Below are positions 1 through 5,285 of a stretch of 5,285 bases of DNA, in pieces. Within the stretch, counting starts at the first letter, position 1. Each line of letters starts with the position of its first letter. The notes under the pieces are model-generated. The model was not told the origin of the DNA. It made no database searches and worked only from the letters and a program-made list of their open reading frames with translations. The stretch spans positions 1-5,285 of the forward strand of contig JAEZCF010000001.1 of assembly GCA_023430045.1 (NCBI GenBank), read 5' to 3'. The stretch comes from Pseudomonadota bacterium. GTDB taxonomy: Bacteria; Pseudomonadota; Gammaproteobacteria; Xanthomonadales; Xanthomonadaceae. Position numbers and translations under genes: made by a program.

Positions 1-70
1 CGGCCTCTGGCCGGCAACCTCATGAACCTGCGACGCGGTTTCCTGGTTGCCGGCCTCTGGCGGGCATTAC
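1..70. repeat. Inverted pair of SMAG/REP-like palindromes, left copy cut by window edge
   Basis: Two copies of a short GC-rich palindrome face each other. The left copy reads along the plus strand up to about position 19, and its head lies outside the window. The right copy reads along the minus strand from 70 back to about 45. The arms GGCCGGCAACC (9-19) and GGTTGCCGGCC (45-55) are perfect 11-bp inverted repeats, and CGGCCTCTGGC also recurs as a direct repeat (1-11 and 51-61). The right copy starts with GTAA, then has imperfect GC-rich stem arms around a short loop, and is 23 nt long. That fits my memory of the GTAG-headed SMAG repeats of Stenotrophomonas maltophilia, with one change in the head. 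The pair lies about 9 bp past the stop codon of the 79-966 gene, a usual site for REP elements, where it could stabilise or end that transcript. The family assignment is from memory. Confidence 0.62.
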
Positions 71-78
71 CGGGATGT

Positions 79-966
79 TCAGCGCGCCAGCAGTTCCCGT
101 GCTTCCAGTCCCGCTTCGCAATGCACGAACAACACCGGCACGCCGTGCGCCTCCAGCACTGCCGCCATCTGCCGCTGGCGCATCAGGTACTGCTCATAGA
201 TACCCTTGAGCTGCTCGCAGTTGTCCTTGCCGTGCGCGTAGTGCGCACACCAGCCCGCCGGGTCGAACAGGGCCATGCGCACTTCGCCATGGGTATAGCG
301 CAGCAACGGTTCCGGCGCCGCGTCCAGCCACTCATCCGCAGCCGGCGCCATCACCGCCGTTTCGATCAGCGGCCACAGCGCCGACAGTCCCTGGTTGTCG
401 TACTGCATGGACATCATCGCGGCCAGGTCGTTCACCGTGAAATAGCGCGCATGTTCCACCCGCGCGCCGAATGCATCCTGTGCCAGCAGCGCGGTATCGG
501 CCTGCGCCATGCCCTCGGCCAGCAGCACGTTTTCCAGCGCATCGGCCACCGCTGCGGTGACCGCCGGCTCGTTGCCGGTCAGCACGAAAGGCACTACGCG
601 CAGGCCACCGCCGGTCAATGCCGCATCGGCCTGGAACGGCAGGGGTACTTCACCGTCGGCATCGGCGCCGAACGCCAGCACGCGCGCACCCTGGCTGCGG
701 CCGGGGGCGCGCATGTGCAGTTCCTCCAGGCGGCGATGGATTGGCCAGCCCGGGCGCAGCACCTCGGCGGGGTCGAAATGCGCCGCGGCGAACACCAGGT
801 CCAGTCCACTGGCCTGCGGCACCAGCGCCGCCAGGTCCCGGCCGACCCGCTCGGCCAGCTCGCCGGACTGGGTGGCGGTAAGGGCGGCATGGCGCGGTGC
901 TTGACCATCGGCCAGCTCAAGGGCGAGGACGCCGAGGGCGTTCATGCCCGGGTCGGTTTTGCTCAT
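79..966 (-). CDS. Uncharacterised soluble protein, 295 aa
   Basis: I do not recognise this protein. The frame is open from ATG (966-964) to TGA (81-79) and has the composition of a real high-GC gene; the overlapping plus-strand frames are rich in Arg, His and Pro and look like shadows. There is no signal peptide or membrane segment, so it is probably cytoplasmic. Visible blocks: an N-terminal part with FDPAEVLRPGWPIHRRLEEL (about 64-83); a middle part with LRVVPFVLTGNEPAVTAAV (122-140); an aromatic stretch, ARYFTVNDLAAMMSMQYDNQ (173-192); and a C-terminal block (221-284) with LLRYTHGEVRMALFDPAGWC, then HYAHGKDNCEQLKGIYEQYL and VPVLFVHCE. Cysteines at 240, 250 and 283 and nearby histidines could bind metal, but no known motif is complete. 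No clear Shine-Dalgarno precedes the ATG; Met8 (945) is an alternative start with no better site. It is divergent from the thiolase, so a shared control region is possible but unproven. Confidence 0.85.
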   Translation of the reverse strand: MSKTDPGMNALGVLALELADGQAPRHAALTATQSGELAERVGRDLAALVPQASGLDLVFAAAHFDPAEVLRPGWPIHRRLEELHMRAPGRSQGARVLAFGADADGEVPLPFQADAALTGGGLRVVPFVLTGNEPAVTAAVADALENVLLAEGMAQADTALLAQDAFGARVEHARYFTVNDLAAMMSMQYDNQGLSALWPLIETAVMAPAADEWLDAAPEPLLRYTHGEVRMALFDPAGWCAHYAHGKDNCEQLKGIYEQYLMRQRQMAAVLEAHGVPVLFVHCEAGLEARELLAR

Positions 967-976
967 GGTTTCACGG

Positions 977-1005
977 TTGGCCCGTCACAGGGCGGCAGCT
1001 ACACT
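977..1005 (+). promoter_or_regulatory. Candidate sigma70-type promoter for the thiolase gene
   Basis: TTGGCC (977-982) and TACACT (1000-1005) are separated by 17 bp. Each matches its sigma70 consensus hexamer at 4 of 6 positions. Transcription would start near 1012 and leave a leader of about 60 nt before the thiolase ATG. The site lies in the only gap between two divergent genes, where a promoter is needed. Chance matches of this quality are common, so this is only a candidate. Confidence 0.33.
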
Positions 1006-1063
1006 TGATGCCATTATGCCTGCTCCTTCGTGCAGGCCATGTTGCAGACACCCTTCCCATGCC

Positions 1064-1067
1064 AGGT
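1064..1067 (+). promoter_or_regulatory. Ribosome binding site that favours the thiolase start at 1074
   Basis: AGGT at 1064-1067 is a short Shine-Dalgarno match, 6-7 bases before ATG 1074. The in-frame ATG at 1059 has only a C/T-rich stretch before it and no purine-rich site. This makes 1074 the better start and gives a protein of 426 rather than 431 residues. Confidence 0.5.
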
Positions 1068-1073
1068 ATCTCC

Positions 1074-2354
1074 ATGCCCAACGCCCGTCCCGTCGCCATC
1101 CTCGGTGGCGTCCGAATTCCGTTCTGCCGCCAGAACACCGCGTACTCGGATGTCGGCAACCTCGGCATGTCGGTCCGTACGCTCGGCGCCCTGGTTGAAC
1201 GCTTCGGCCTGCACGGGCAGCAGCTGGGTGAAGTGGCGATGGGCGCGGTGATCAAGCACCCCAGCGACTGGAACCTGGGCCGCGAAGCCACGCTGTCGTC
1301 GGGCCTGTCGCCGCTGACGCCGGGCATCACCCTGCAGCGCGCCTGCGGCACGTCGCTGGACAGCATCATCACCGTCGCCAACAAGATCGCGCTGGGGCAG
1401 ATCGAATCCGGCATCGGCGGCGGTTCGGATACCACCTCCGACGTGCCGATCGTCTATGGGCGGAAACTGCGCGCCCGCCTGCTCGCCGCCAACCGCGCGA
1501 AGAGCACCGGCGACAAGATCCGCGCGCTGACCCATGGCTTCAGGTTCTCCGAGCTCAAGCCGGAATTCCCGGGCGTGGCCGAGCCGCGCACCGGCAAGAG
1601 CATGGGTGAACACTGCGAGGACATGGCCAAGGAGTGGAACATCTCCCGCGATTCGCAGGACCAGTGGGCCGTGTCATCGCACAGGAAACTGGCCGCCGCC
1701 TACGAGCGTGGTTTCTTCAGCGACCTGATCGCGCCGTTCCGCGGCGTGGAGCGCGACAACATCCTGCGCGCGGATACCTCGCTGGAAAAGCTGGCCACGC
1801 TCAAGCCTGCCTTCGACAGGACATCCGGCCGTGGCACCCTGACCGCCGCCAATTCCACGCCGCTTACCGATGGTGCCGCCGCGGTGCTGCTGGCCAGCGA
1901 GGAATGGGCGCGGGCACATGGGCATGAGCCGCAGGCTTACCTGCGCGATGCGCACGTGTCGGCGGTTGATTTCGTGCACGGCGAAGGACTGTTGATGGCG
2001 CCTACCATCGCGGTGCCGGAAATGCTCAAGCGCAACGGGCTGAGCCTTCAGGATTTCGATTTCTATGAAATCCATGAGGCGTTCGCGGCGCAGGTGCTGT
2101 GCACGCTGCGCGCCTGGGAAAGCGAAGATTATTGCCGCAACCGGCTGGGACTGGATGCGCCGCTGGGCCGCATTGATCCGGATCGCATCAACCTGCTGGG
2201 CTCTTCGCTGGCGACCGGTCATCCGTTCGCGGCGACCGGCGCCCGGGTGATCGCCACGGCCGCCAAACAGCTGGCCGAACGCGGTGGTGGCCGCGCGCTG
2301 GTGTCCATCTGCACCGCAGGTGGCATGGGCGTGGTGGCGATCGTCGAGCGGTGA
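1074..2354 (+). CDS. fadI: Acetyl-CoA C-acyltransferase (thiolase), FadI/HADHB type
   Basis: A thiolase that would cleave 3-ketoacyl-CoA with CoA to give acetyl-CoA and a shortened acyl-CoA (beta-oxidation), or run in reverse. All catalytic elements are present, numbered from ATG 1074: nucleophilic Cys91 in QRACGTSLDS, His334 in YEIHEAFAAQ, His383 in LATGHPFAATGAR, and Cys413 in SICTAGGMGVV. HEAFAAQ in place of the NEAFA of AtoB/PhaA-type enzymes, together with GHPFAATGAR, points to the FadI/HADHB branch. The length (426 aa) is normal for that branch, and the frame is intact with no leader or membrane segment, so it should be cytosolic. A glycine-rich stretch, GIGGGSDTTSDVP (113-125), and the segment GRGTLTAANSTPLTDGAAA (252-270) are also typical of thiolases. 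No fadJ/fadB-like partner is next to it here, so the substrate range is open; an acetoacetyl-CoA thiolase role cannot be excluded. The family is near certain, the symbol less so. Confidence 0.93.
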   Translation: MPNARPVAILGGVRIPFCRQNTAYSDVGNLGMSVRTLGALVERFGLHGQQLGEVAMGAVIKHPSDWNLGREATLSSGLSPLTPGITLQRACGTSLDSIITVANKIALGQIESGIGGGSDTTSDVPIVYGRKLRARLLAANRAKSTGDKIRALTHGFRFSELKPEFPGVAEPRTGKSMGEHCEDMAKEWNISRDSQDQWAVSSHRKLAAAYERGFFSDLIAPFRGVERDNILRADTSLEKLATLKPAFDRTSGRGTLTAANSTPLTDGAAAVLLASEEWARAHGHEPQAYLRDAHVSAVDFVHGEGLLMAPTIAVPEMLKRNGLSLQDFDFYEIHEAFAAQVLCTLRAWESEDYCRNRLGLDAPLGRIDPDRINLLGSSLATGHPFAATGARVIATAAKQLAERGGGRALVSICTAGGMGVVAIVER

Positions 2355-2361
2355 TTTTCCT

Positions 2362-2384
2362 GGTGACGACCAACGGTCGTCACC
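2362..2384. other. Perfect 10-bp hairpin just after the thiolase stop
   Basis: GGTGACGACC (2362-2371) and GGTCGTCACC (2375-2384) are perfect inverted repeats around a 3-base loop, starting 7 bp after the thiolase TGA. Neither strand has a T-run after the stem: the plus strand continues CACCGAAAAAG and the minus strand AGGAAAATC. It is therefore not a standard intrinsic terminator. It may act as a 3'-end stabiliser or a terminator working with other signals. The core ACCAACGGT resembles hairpin cores I recall from Stenotrophomonas intergenic repeats; that link is from memory. The right arm is also the first unit of the 16-bp array. Confidence 0.6.
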
Positions 2385-2471
2385 CACCGAAAAAGTTACC
2401 CACCGAGGCCGTTACCCACCGAGGTCGTCACCCTGGCGAGTTGCTCACCAGGCAAGTCGCTCACCGGGTAA
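2375..2471 (+). repeat. Degenerate tandem array, six units of about 16 bp
   Basis: A six-unit array with matching cores starting at 2379, 2395, 2411, 2427, 2444 and 2460 (spacings 16, 16, 16, 17, 16). The clearest units read GGTCGTCACCCACCGA (2375-2390), AAAAGTTACCCACCGA (2391-2406) and GGCCGTTACCCACCGA (2407-2422). The last three keep mainly the TCACC core and a purine-rich end. The array fills most of the gap between the converging thiolase and hemY genes and is not part of a believable gene. It may have grown by slippage from the arm of the neighbouring hairpin, or it may be a set of binding sites. Decay from left to right suggests age or relaxed selection on the hemY side. Confidence 0.6.
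2432..2452 (-). other. Hairpin with 3-nt loop inside the repeat array
   Basis: CCTGGCGAG (2432-2440) can pair with CTCACCAGG (2444-2452) around a 3-base loop. The plus strand has one C-A mismatch. In RNA made from the minus strand the same position is a G-U wobble, so the stem is fully paired in a hemY read-through transcript. It lies about 57 bp past the hemY stop. No T-run follows on the minus strand. Confidence 0.4.
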
Positions 2472-2495
2472 GCCAGCTCTTGGCCGGCTTACCCG
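2465..2495 (-). other. 10-bp hairpin just downstream of hemY
   Basis: CGGGTAAGCC (2465-2474) and GGCTTACCCG (2486-2495) are perfect inverted repeats around an 11-base loop that can pair further (GC with GC). On the minus strand the stem begins 13 bases after the hemY stop, where a terminator or 3'-end stabiliser is expected. No T-run follows, so classic intrinsic termination is doubtful. GTAAG at the stem base loosely recalls the GTAG head of SMAG repeats, but the match is too weak to name it. Confidence 0.5.
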
Positions 2496-2508
2496 CCCAT
2501 CCGTGCCG

Positions 2509-3816
2509 TCAGCGTCCGTCCAGCGGATAGCCGTTGCTGTCGCGCACCTCGTTGGCGTCGTAGACCGGCGGTGTTGCACGCACGGCCTGTTCCTCTACCG
2601 TGGCACGCGTCCCATGGACGTCCACAGGCTCGCTGCGCACCAGCGCCACGCTGCGCTCGCCACGCTGCTCGCGCAGCGCATTGGCCAGGCATTGAGCCGC
2701 CAGCGCGGTTTCTCCGCGCGCCAACAGCGATGCGCCCAGTGATTCCCATGCCGGTGCGCCGGCATCGGCCGCCACCGCTTCGTGCAGCAGCACTTCGGCG
2801 TCTTCGTTGCGGCCCTGTGCCAGTGCCACGCGGCCCTGCGCCAGCAGCAGGGCGGCCGAGCCACCATGCGTCTGTCGCCAGCGCGCCAGATTGGCTTCAC
2901 GGGTCGCCAGCCGCGAAGCGGGCAGCAGGCCGTAGAGCTCGACCAGATCCTCATCCCAGCGCTGGTCCAGTGCCTGTTCCAGCGCCAGCAGCGCCGGCTC
3001 GTCCCAATCCAGCGCTACGGCACGCGCGGCATAGGCCGACACCACCGAAGCATCCGCACGCAGTGCCTTCGGCGCTGCTTCCCATTGCGCGGCCAGCGCG
3101 TTCACATCGGCCGCTTCCAGCAGTGCCTGTGCGGCCAGACGTGCTTCCAGCTTGGTCAAGGCATCGGCCGGCAGCACCTTGCTCTGCCGCAGCGCGCCCA
3201 GCTGTCCGTAGGCCTCATGGGCACGCCCGGCGCGGGCCAGTGCTTCGCCGCGCAGCCACAGGCCACGTGGCGGCAGCGGCTGCAGGTTGCCGGCGTCCAG
3301 CGTGTTGATGGCATCCACCGGCAGGTCGTCGGCCAGCTGCTGTTCGGCGCGTAGCAGCGCCTGGCTGGTGGCATCGGCGGTGGCCAGCCGCTGCAGATAG
3401 GCCTGGCTTGCCGCCAGATCGCCCCGCGCGCGGGCGCTGCGCGCCGCATTGGCCAGCGCCACCGCAGTGACTTCCTCATCCTGCGCGGCACCATCAAGCA
3501 GCTTTTCGGCGCGCTGCCAGTGACCCTGTTCGTAGGCCTGCAGGCCATCGACCAGGCGCACCCGGCCCTGCTTGCGGCGATAGCGTCCCCATGCACGGAA
3601 GGGCGACGCCACCAGGCTCCACAGCAGCCACAGCACCAGCAACGCCACCAGGCCCAGCAGGACCACCTGAGGCAGCGTGCTGCGGTAATCGGTGCCGCCA
3701 TAGCGGAAGATCACTTCACCGTACTGGCGAAGGTCGCTGGCGCCCAGCCACTGCGCGCCTACCACGCCCAATGCCACGGCCAGCAGCAGCACGATCAGGG
3801 ATTGCAACGGCTTCAT
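2509..3816 (-). CDS. hemY: HemY, inner-membrane TPR protein of the haem cluster
   Basis: A 435-residue protein with the gammaproteobacterial HemY layout. An N-terminal hydrophobic helix (about 5-24) is followed by a short loop with the family-type FRYGGTDYRSTLPQVVLL (37-54) and a second membrane helix (about 50-70). Then comes a basic stretch, FRAWGRYRRKQGRVRLVDGL (73-92), and a long alpha-helical, Ala/Leu-rich region of TPR-like pairs, with clear examples around 95-145 and 328-390. The last 45 residues are polar and probably disordered. It is somewhat longer than my recollection of the E. coli protein (about 400 aa). HemY accompanies hemCDX, but its biochemical role is not settled. It is not the Gram-positive protoporphyrinogen oxidase also called HemY, as no FAD-binding GxGxxG motif is present. 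Its ATG shares one base with the hemX stop (TGATG) and has a strong GGAGG, so translation is probably coupled to hemX. Confidence 0.93.
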   Translation of the reverse strand: MKPLQSLIVLLLAVALGVVGAQWLGASDLRQYGEVIFRYGGTDYRSTLPQVVLLGLVALLVLWLLWSLVASPFRAWGRYRRKQGRVRLVDGLQAYEQGHWQRAEKLLDGAAQDEEVTAVALANAARSARARGDLAASQAYLQRLATADATSQALLRAEQQLADDLPVDAINTLDAGNLQPLPPRGLWLRGEALARAGRAHEAYGQLGALRQSKVLPADALTKLEARLAAQALLEAADVNALAAQWEAAPKALRADASVVSAYAARAVALDWDEPALLALEQALDQRWDEDLVELYGLLPASRLATREANLARWRQTHGGSAALLLAQGRVALAQGRNEDAEVLLHEAVAADAGAPAWESLGASLLARGETALAAQCLANALREQRGERSVALVRSEPVDVHGTRATVEEQAVRATPPVYDANEVRDSNGYPLDGR

Positions 3817-4799
3817 CAGGGGTTTCCTCCATCTTGCAGGGAGCGCAGTTGGCGCAGGGTACTGCCCAGTTCCGGCGCGGCCAGCCGAAGCGGTGCCGAG
3901 CGCATCGAGCGCAGTTCAGCACGCTGCCTGCGCAGGGCCGGTGAATCCGGCCAGAGCCGGGTCATCCCGCGTTCAATCCGGTCCAGCGCCAGGCCCAGGG
4001 TAGCCGCGTCACCGCGTTCCACCGCCGCCCGTGCCAGCGTCAGCTCCACCTGCAGGGCCTCCCGGCCGGTCACCCGTTCGGCTTCGGTCAGCGGGCCCTG
4101 CAACCGGGTAGGCGTCATTGTCACGAAGGGCGCCAGCGCTTTCTGCCACCACGGCATCCGCACGGTGCCTGGCTGTTTGTCGTCGTTTCCTTCCAGCGGC
4201 AGGGCATCCAGCGACTGCGCGAAGGCCGCCAGCCGCTGCAGCACGCCTGCCCTGGGCCCCTGGCCGGCTGCCTCCAGCACGTTGCTTTCCTGCAGCAGCG
4301 CCTGTCGAAGGTTCAGTCCTTCCGCCGACGGCAGATCGTCCAGTTGCGTGGCCGCCAGCGCATACAGCCGGCGTGCGCCTTCCACGTCATCGATCGCATC
4401 CAGGCGCTGGCCGGCCTGTACCAGCAGCAGTTCGGCGGCATCGCGGTGCAGCGCCTGGCTGTCCTGGCGGACGTTGTCGGCCAGACGCGCCACATTCTGT
4501 TCCAGCAGGGCGCTGCGCTGCCCCAGCCCGAGCACTTCATCGCGCAGTACGCGGTTGGTGCTGGCCGCATCCTGCAACCGCGCGCTGCTGGCGCGCTGGT
4601 CACGTCGCAGTACTTCCACGCTGTCGATCACGCCCTGCAGGCGCAGCGCGTCCGCCTGCGCCTGCAGCACCGACTGCTGCTGGTGCTGCTGCCACGCATG
4701 CCATGCCCAGCCGCTGGACGCGACCAGCACCACCACGACGAGCGCGCCGATCAGCCATGGCCGGCGACGCGCCGGGGAAGGAGGAGAGGTTTCGTTCAT
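3816..4799 (-). CDS. hemX: HemX, membrane-anchored coiled-coil protein of the haem cluster
   Basis: A 327-residue protein built like gammaproteobacterial HemX. It has a short Pro/Arg-rich cytoplasmic N-terminus, one membrane helix (about 15-33, WLIGALVVVVLVASSGWAW), then a Gln/Ala-rich predicted coiled coil (about 38-118). Next come the family-type segment DAAELLLVQAGQRLDAIDDV (120-139) and a C-terminal helical domain with MPWWQKALAPFV (215-226). E. coli HemX is longer, about 390 aa as I recall. The E. coli gene was once called a uroporphyrinogen-III methylase, but no SAM-binding methylase motif is visible here, so that name should not be carried over. Start ATG 4799: an in-frame TGA at 4818-4820 rules out any start further upstream. 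The Shine-Dalgarno is poor. It follows hemD after an 84-bp gap in which I see no clear promoter or terminator, so co-transcription with hemD is likely. Its TGA overlaps the hemY ATG. Confidence 0.92.
   Translation of the reverse strand: MNETSPPSPARRRPWLIGALVVVVLVASSGWAWHAWQQHQQQSVLQAQADALRLQGVIDSVEVLRRDQRASSARLQDAASTNRVLRDEVLGLGQRSALLEQNVARLADNVRQDSQALHRDAAELLLVQAGQRLDAIDDVEGARRLYALAATQLDDLPSAEGLNLRQALLQESNVLEAAGQGPRAGVLQRLAAFAQSLDALPLEGNDDKQPGTVRMPWWQKALAPFVTMTPTRLQGPLTEAERVTGREALQVELTLARAAVERGDAATLGLALDRIERGMTRLWPDSPALRRQRAELRSMRSAPLRLAAPELGSTLRQLRSLQDGGNP
3826..3830 (-). promoter_or_regulatory. Strong ribosome binding site for hemY inside the end of hemX
   Basis: The minus strand reads GGAGG here, 9 bases before the hemY ATG (3816-3814), within the last codons of hemX. 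It confirms the hemY start. Together with the TGATG stop/start overlap it supports translational coupling of the two genes. Confidence 0.75.
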
Positions 4800-4883
4800 G
4801 GGAGAAGTCCGTGTCGGTCACCTGGACCGGCGCACAGCATTACCGTTGCGCGGGGCATCGGCAAGCGACGTGGCGCATGCGCT

Positions 4884-5285
4884 TCACTGGCCTTCGCCAT
4901 CGCGCAGCACCGTCCTGCAGGCGGCCAGCAGCTGGGCCGTGGTGGGTCCGGATGCCTGCAGCACGCGTGTCAGGCCCAGCCCGTATGCCTGCGCCTGCAG
5001 CCGCTCGCTGGCGGCCACCACCGACATCCGCGCACGCCACAGATCCTGCCAGTGCGGGCTGAGCTGCGACCACACGCGCTGCAGCGCTTCGCCACTGCTG
5101 ACCAGCAGCAGCCACGGCATTGGCGAATGCGACAGGCGCGCGAGCGTGCGGGCTGGCACGCGCAAGGGAACGCGCCGATAAACGTCTGCGCGCAGTATCT
5201 GCGCGCCGCGCGCCTGCAGTGCCGCAGCGATCACGCCACGCCCGCCAGGCGCGGTCACCAGGCCGATCCGCTCGCCGTCCACGCC
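4884..5285 (-). CDS. hemD: Uroporphyrinogen-III synthase, C-terminal half (cut by window edge)
   Basis: The last 133 codons of a gene that enters from the right edge and ends at TGA 4886-4884. HemD converts hydroxymethylbilane to uroporphyrinogen III by inverting ring D and closing the macrocycle, in the cytosol. The visible part fits the family despite low overall conservation. It has a phosphate-loop-like IGLVTAPGGRGVIAAALQ leading into the typical ADVYRRVPL, a strand and turn LLLVSSGEALQRVW, and VVAASERLQAQAYGLGLTRV followed by the final helix ASGPTTAQLLAACRTVL. About half of a normal HemD (near 250 aa) is missing, so the true start lies outside the window; the GTG codon near 5282 is internal. 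HemX and HemY follow in the usual order, which supports the call. hemC is expected upstream, beyond the edge. Confidence 0.9.
   Translation of the reverse strand, partial: GVDGERIGLVTAPGGRGVIAAALQARGAQILRADVYRRVPLRVPARTLARLSHSPMPWLLLVSSGEALQRVWSQLSPHWQDLWRARMSVVAASERLQAQAYGLGLTRVLQASGPTTAQLLAACRTVLRDGEGQ

Noticed and set aside
22..1008. 328-codon plus-strand open frame across the unknown gene
   Set aside because: The product is rich in His, Arg and Gln, the usual antisense shadow of a high-GC gene, and it would begin inside the REP pair. The minus-strand frame has normal protein composition.
1013..1041. Minus-strand promoter for the unknown gene with CATAAT as -10
   Set aside because: The hexamers 16 to 18 bp upstream (ATGGCC, CATGGC, ACATGG) do not resemble TTGACA, so I do not list it as a feature.
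897..1073. Upstream extension of the thiolase frame to 897
   Set aside because: Homology-like sequence begins only at PVAILGGVRIPF. The extra residues overlap the divergent gene and the promoter gap, and no ribosome site supports an earlier start.
2375..2471. CRISPR array
   Set aside because: The units are about 16 bp and contiguous, with no separate spacers and no cas genes nearby.
2362..2495. Standard intrinsic terminators
   Set aside because: The stems are good, but no T-run follows any of them on either strand, so they are listed as hairpins.
4600..4821. 73-codon minus-strand frame starting with GTG at 4821
   Set aside because: It overlaps the start of hemX in another frame and becomes Arg/Ala/Gly low complexity. 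The hemX frame carries the membrane helix and family features.
3520..5181. 553-codon plus-strand open frame antisense to hemY, hemX and hemD
   Set aside because: It runs opposite three recognisable genes. Its translation is Ser/Arg/Ala-rich low complexity with no domain, as expected from antisense reading of high-GC codons.

Overview
The window is a stretch of chromosome from a high-GC gammaproteobacterium, most likely Stenotrophomonas or a close relative in the Xanthomonadaceae. Three things point there: strong G/C preference at third codon positions, the hemD-hemX-hemY gene order, and a small inverted repeat at the left edge that matches my memory of the SMAG (GTAG-headed) REP elements scattered through Stenotrophomonas maltophilia genomes. 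The genus is inferred; no database search was run.

Layout from left to right. Positions 1-70 hold the inverted REP-like pair. A 295-residue soluble protein of unknown function follows on the minus strand (79-966). A 107-bp divergent gap (967-1073) carries a plausible sigma70-type promoter and a short Shine-Dalgarno for the next gene. A complete thiolase of the FadI/HADHB type follows on the plus strand (1074-2354), with all its catalytic residues. A 154-bp gap between converging genes (2355-2508) is unusually structured: three hairpins and a degenerate array of 16-bp units. The rest, on the minus strand, is the distal part of a haem-biosynthesis cluster, in transcription order hemD (3' half only, cut by the right edge), hemX and hemY.

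The thiolase would perform the last, chain-shortening step of beta-oxidation or a related acyl-CoA exchange. No hydratase/dehydrogenase partner lies next to it here. HemD closes the tetrapyrrole ring to uroporphyrinogen III. HemX and HemY are inner-membrane proteins that travel with hemCD in gammaproteobacteria and have no settled enzymatic role. hemX and hemY overlap by one base and are probably translationally coupled.

This is core-genome sequence. I see no mobile gene, RNA gene, CRISPR array, defence system or new multigene system. The points most worth a second look are the repeat-rich gap at 2355-2508, the REP pair at the left edge, and the uncharacterised protein divergent from the thiolase.
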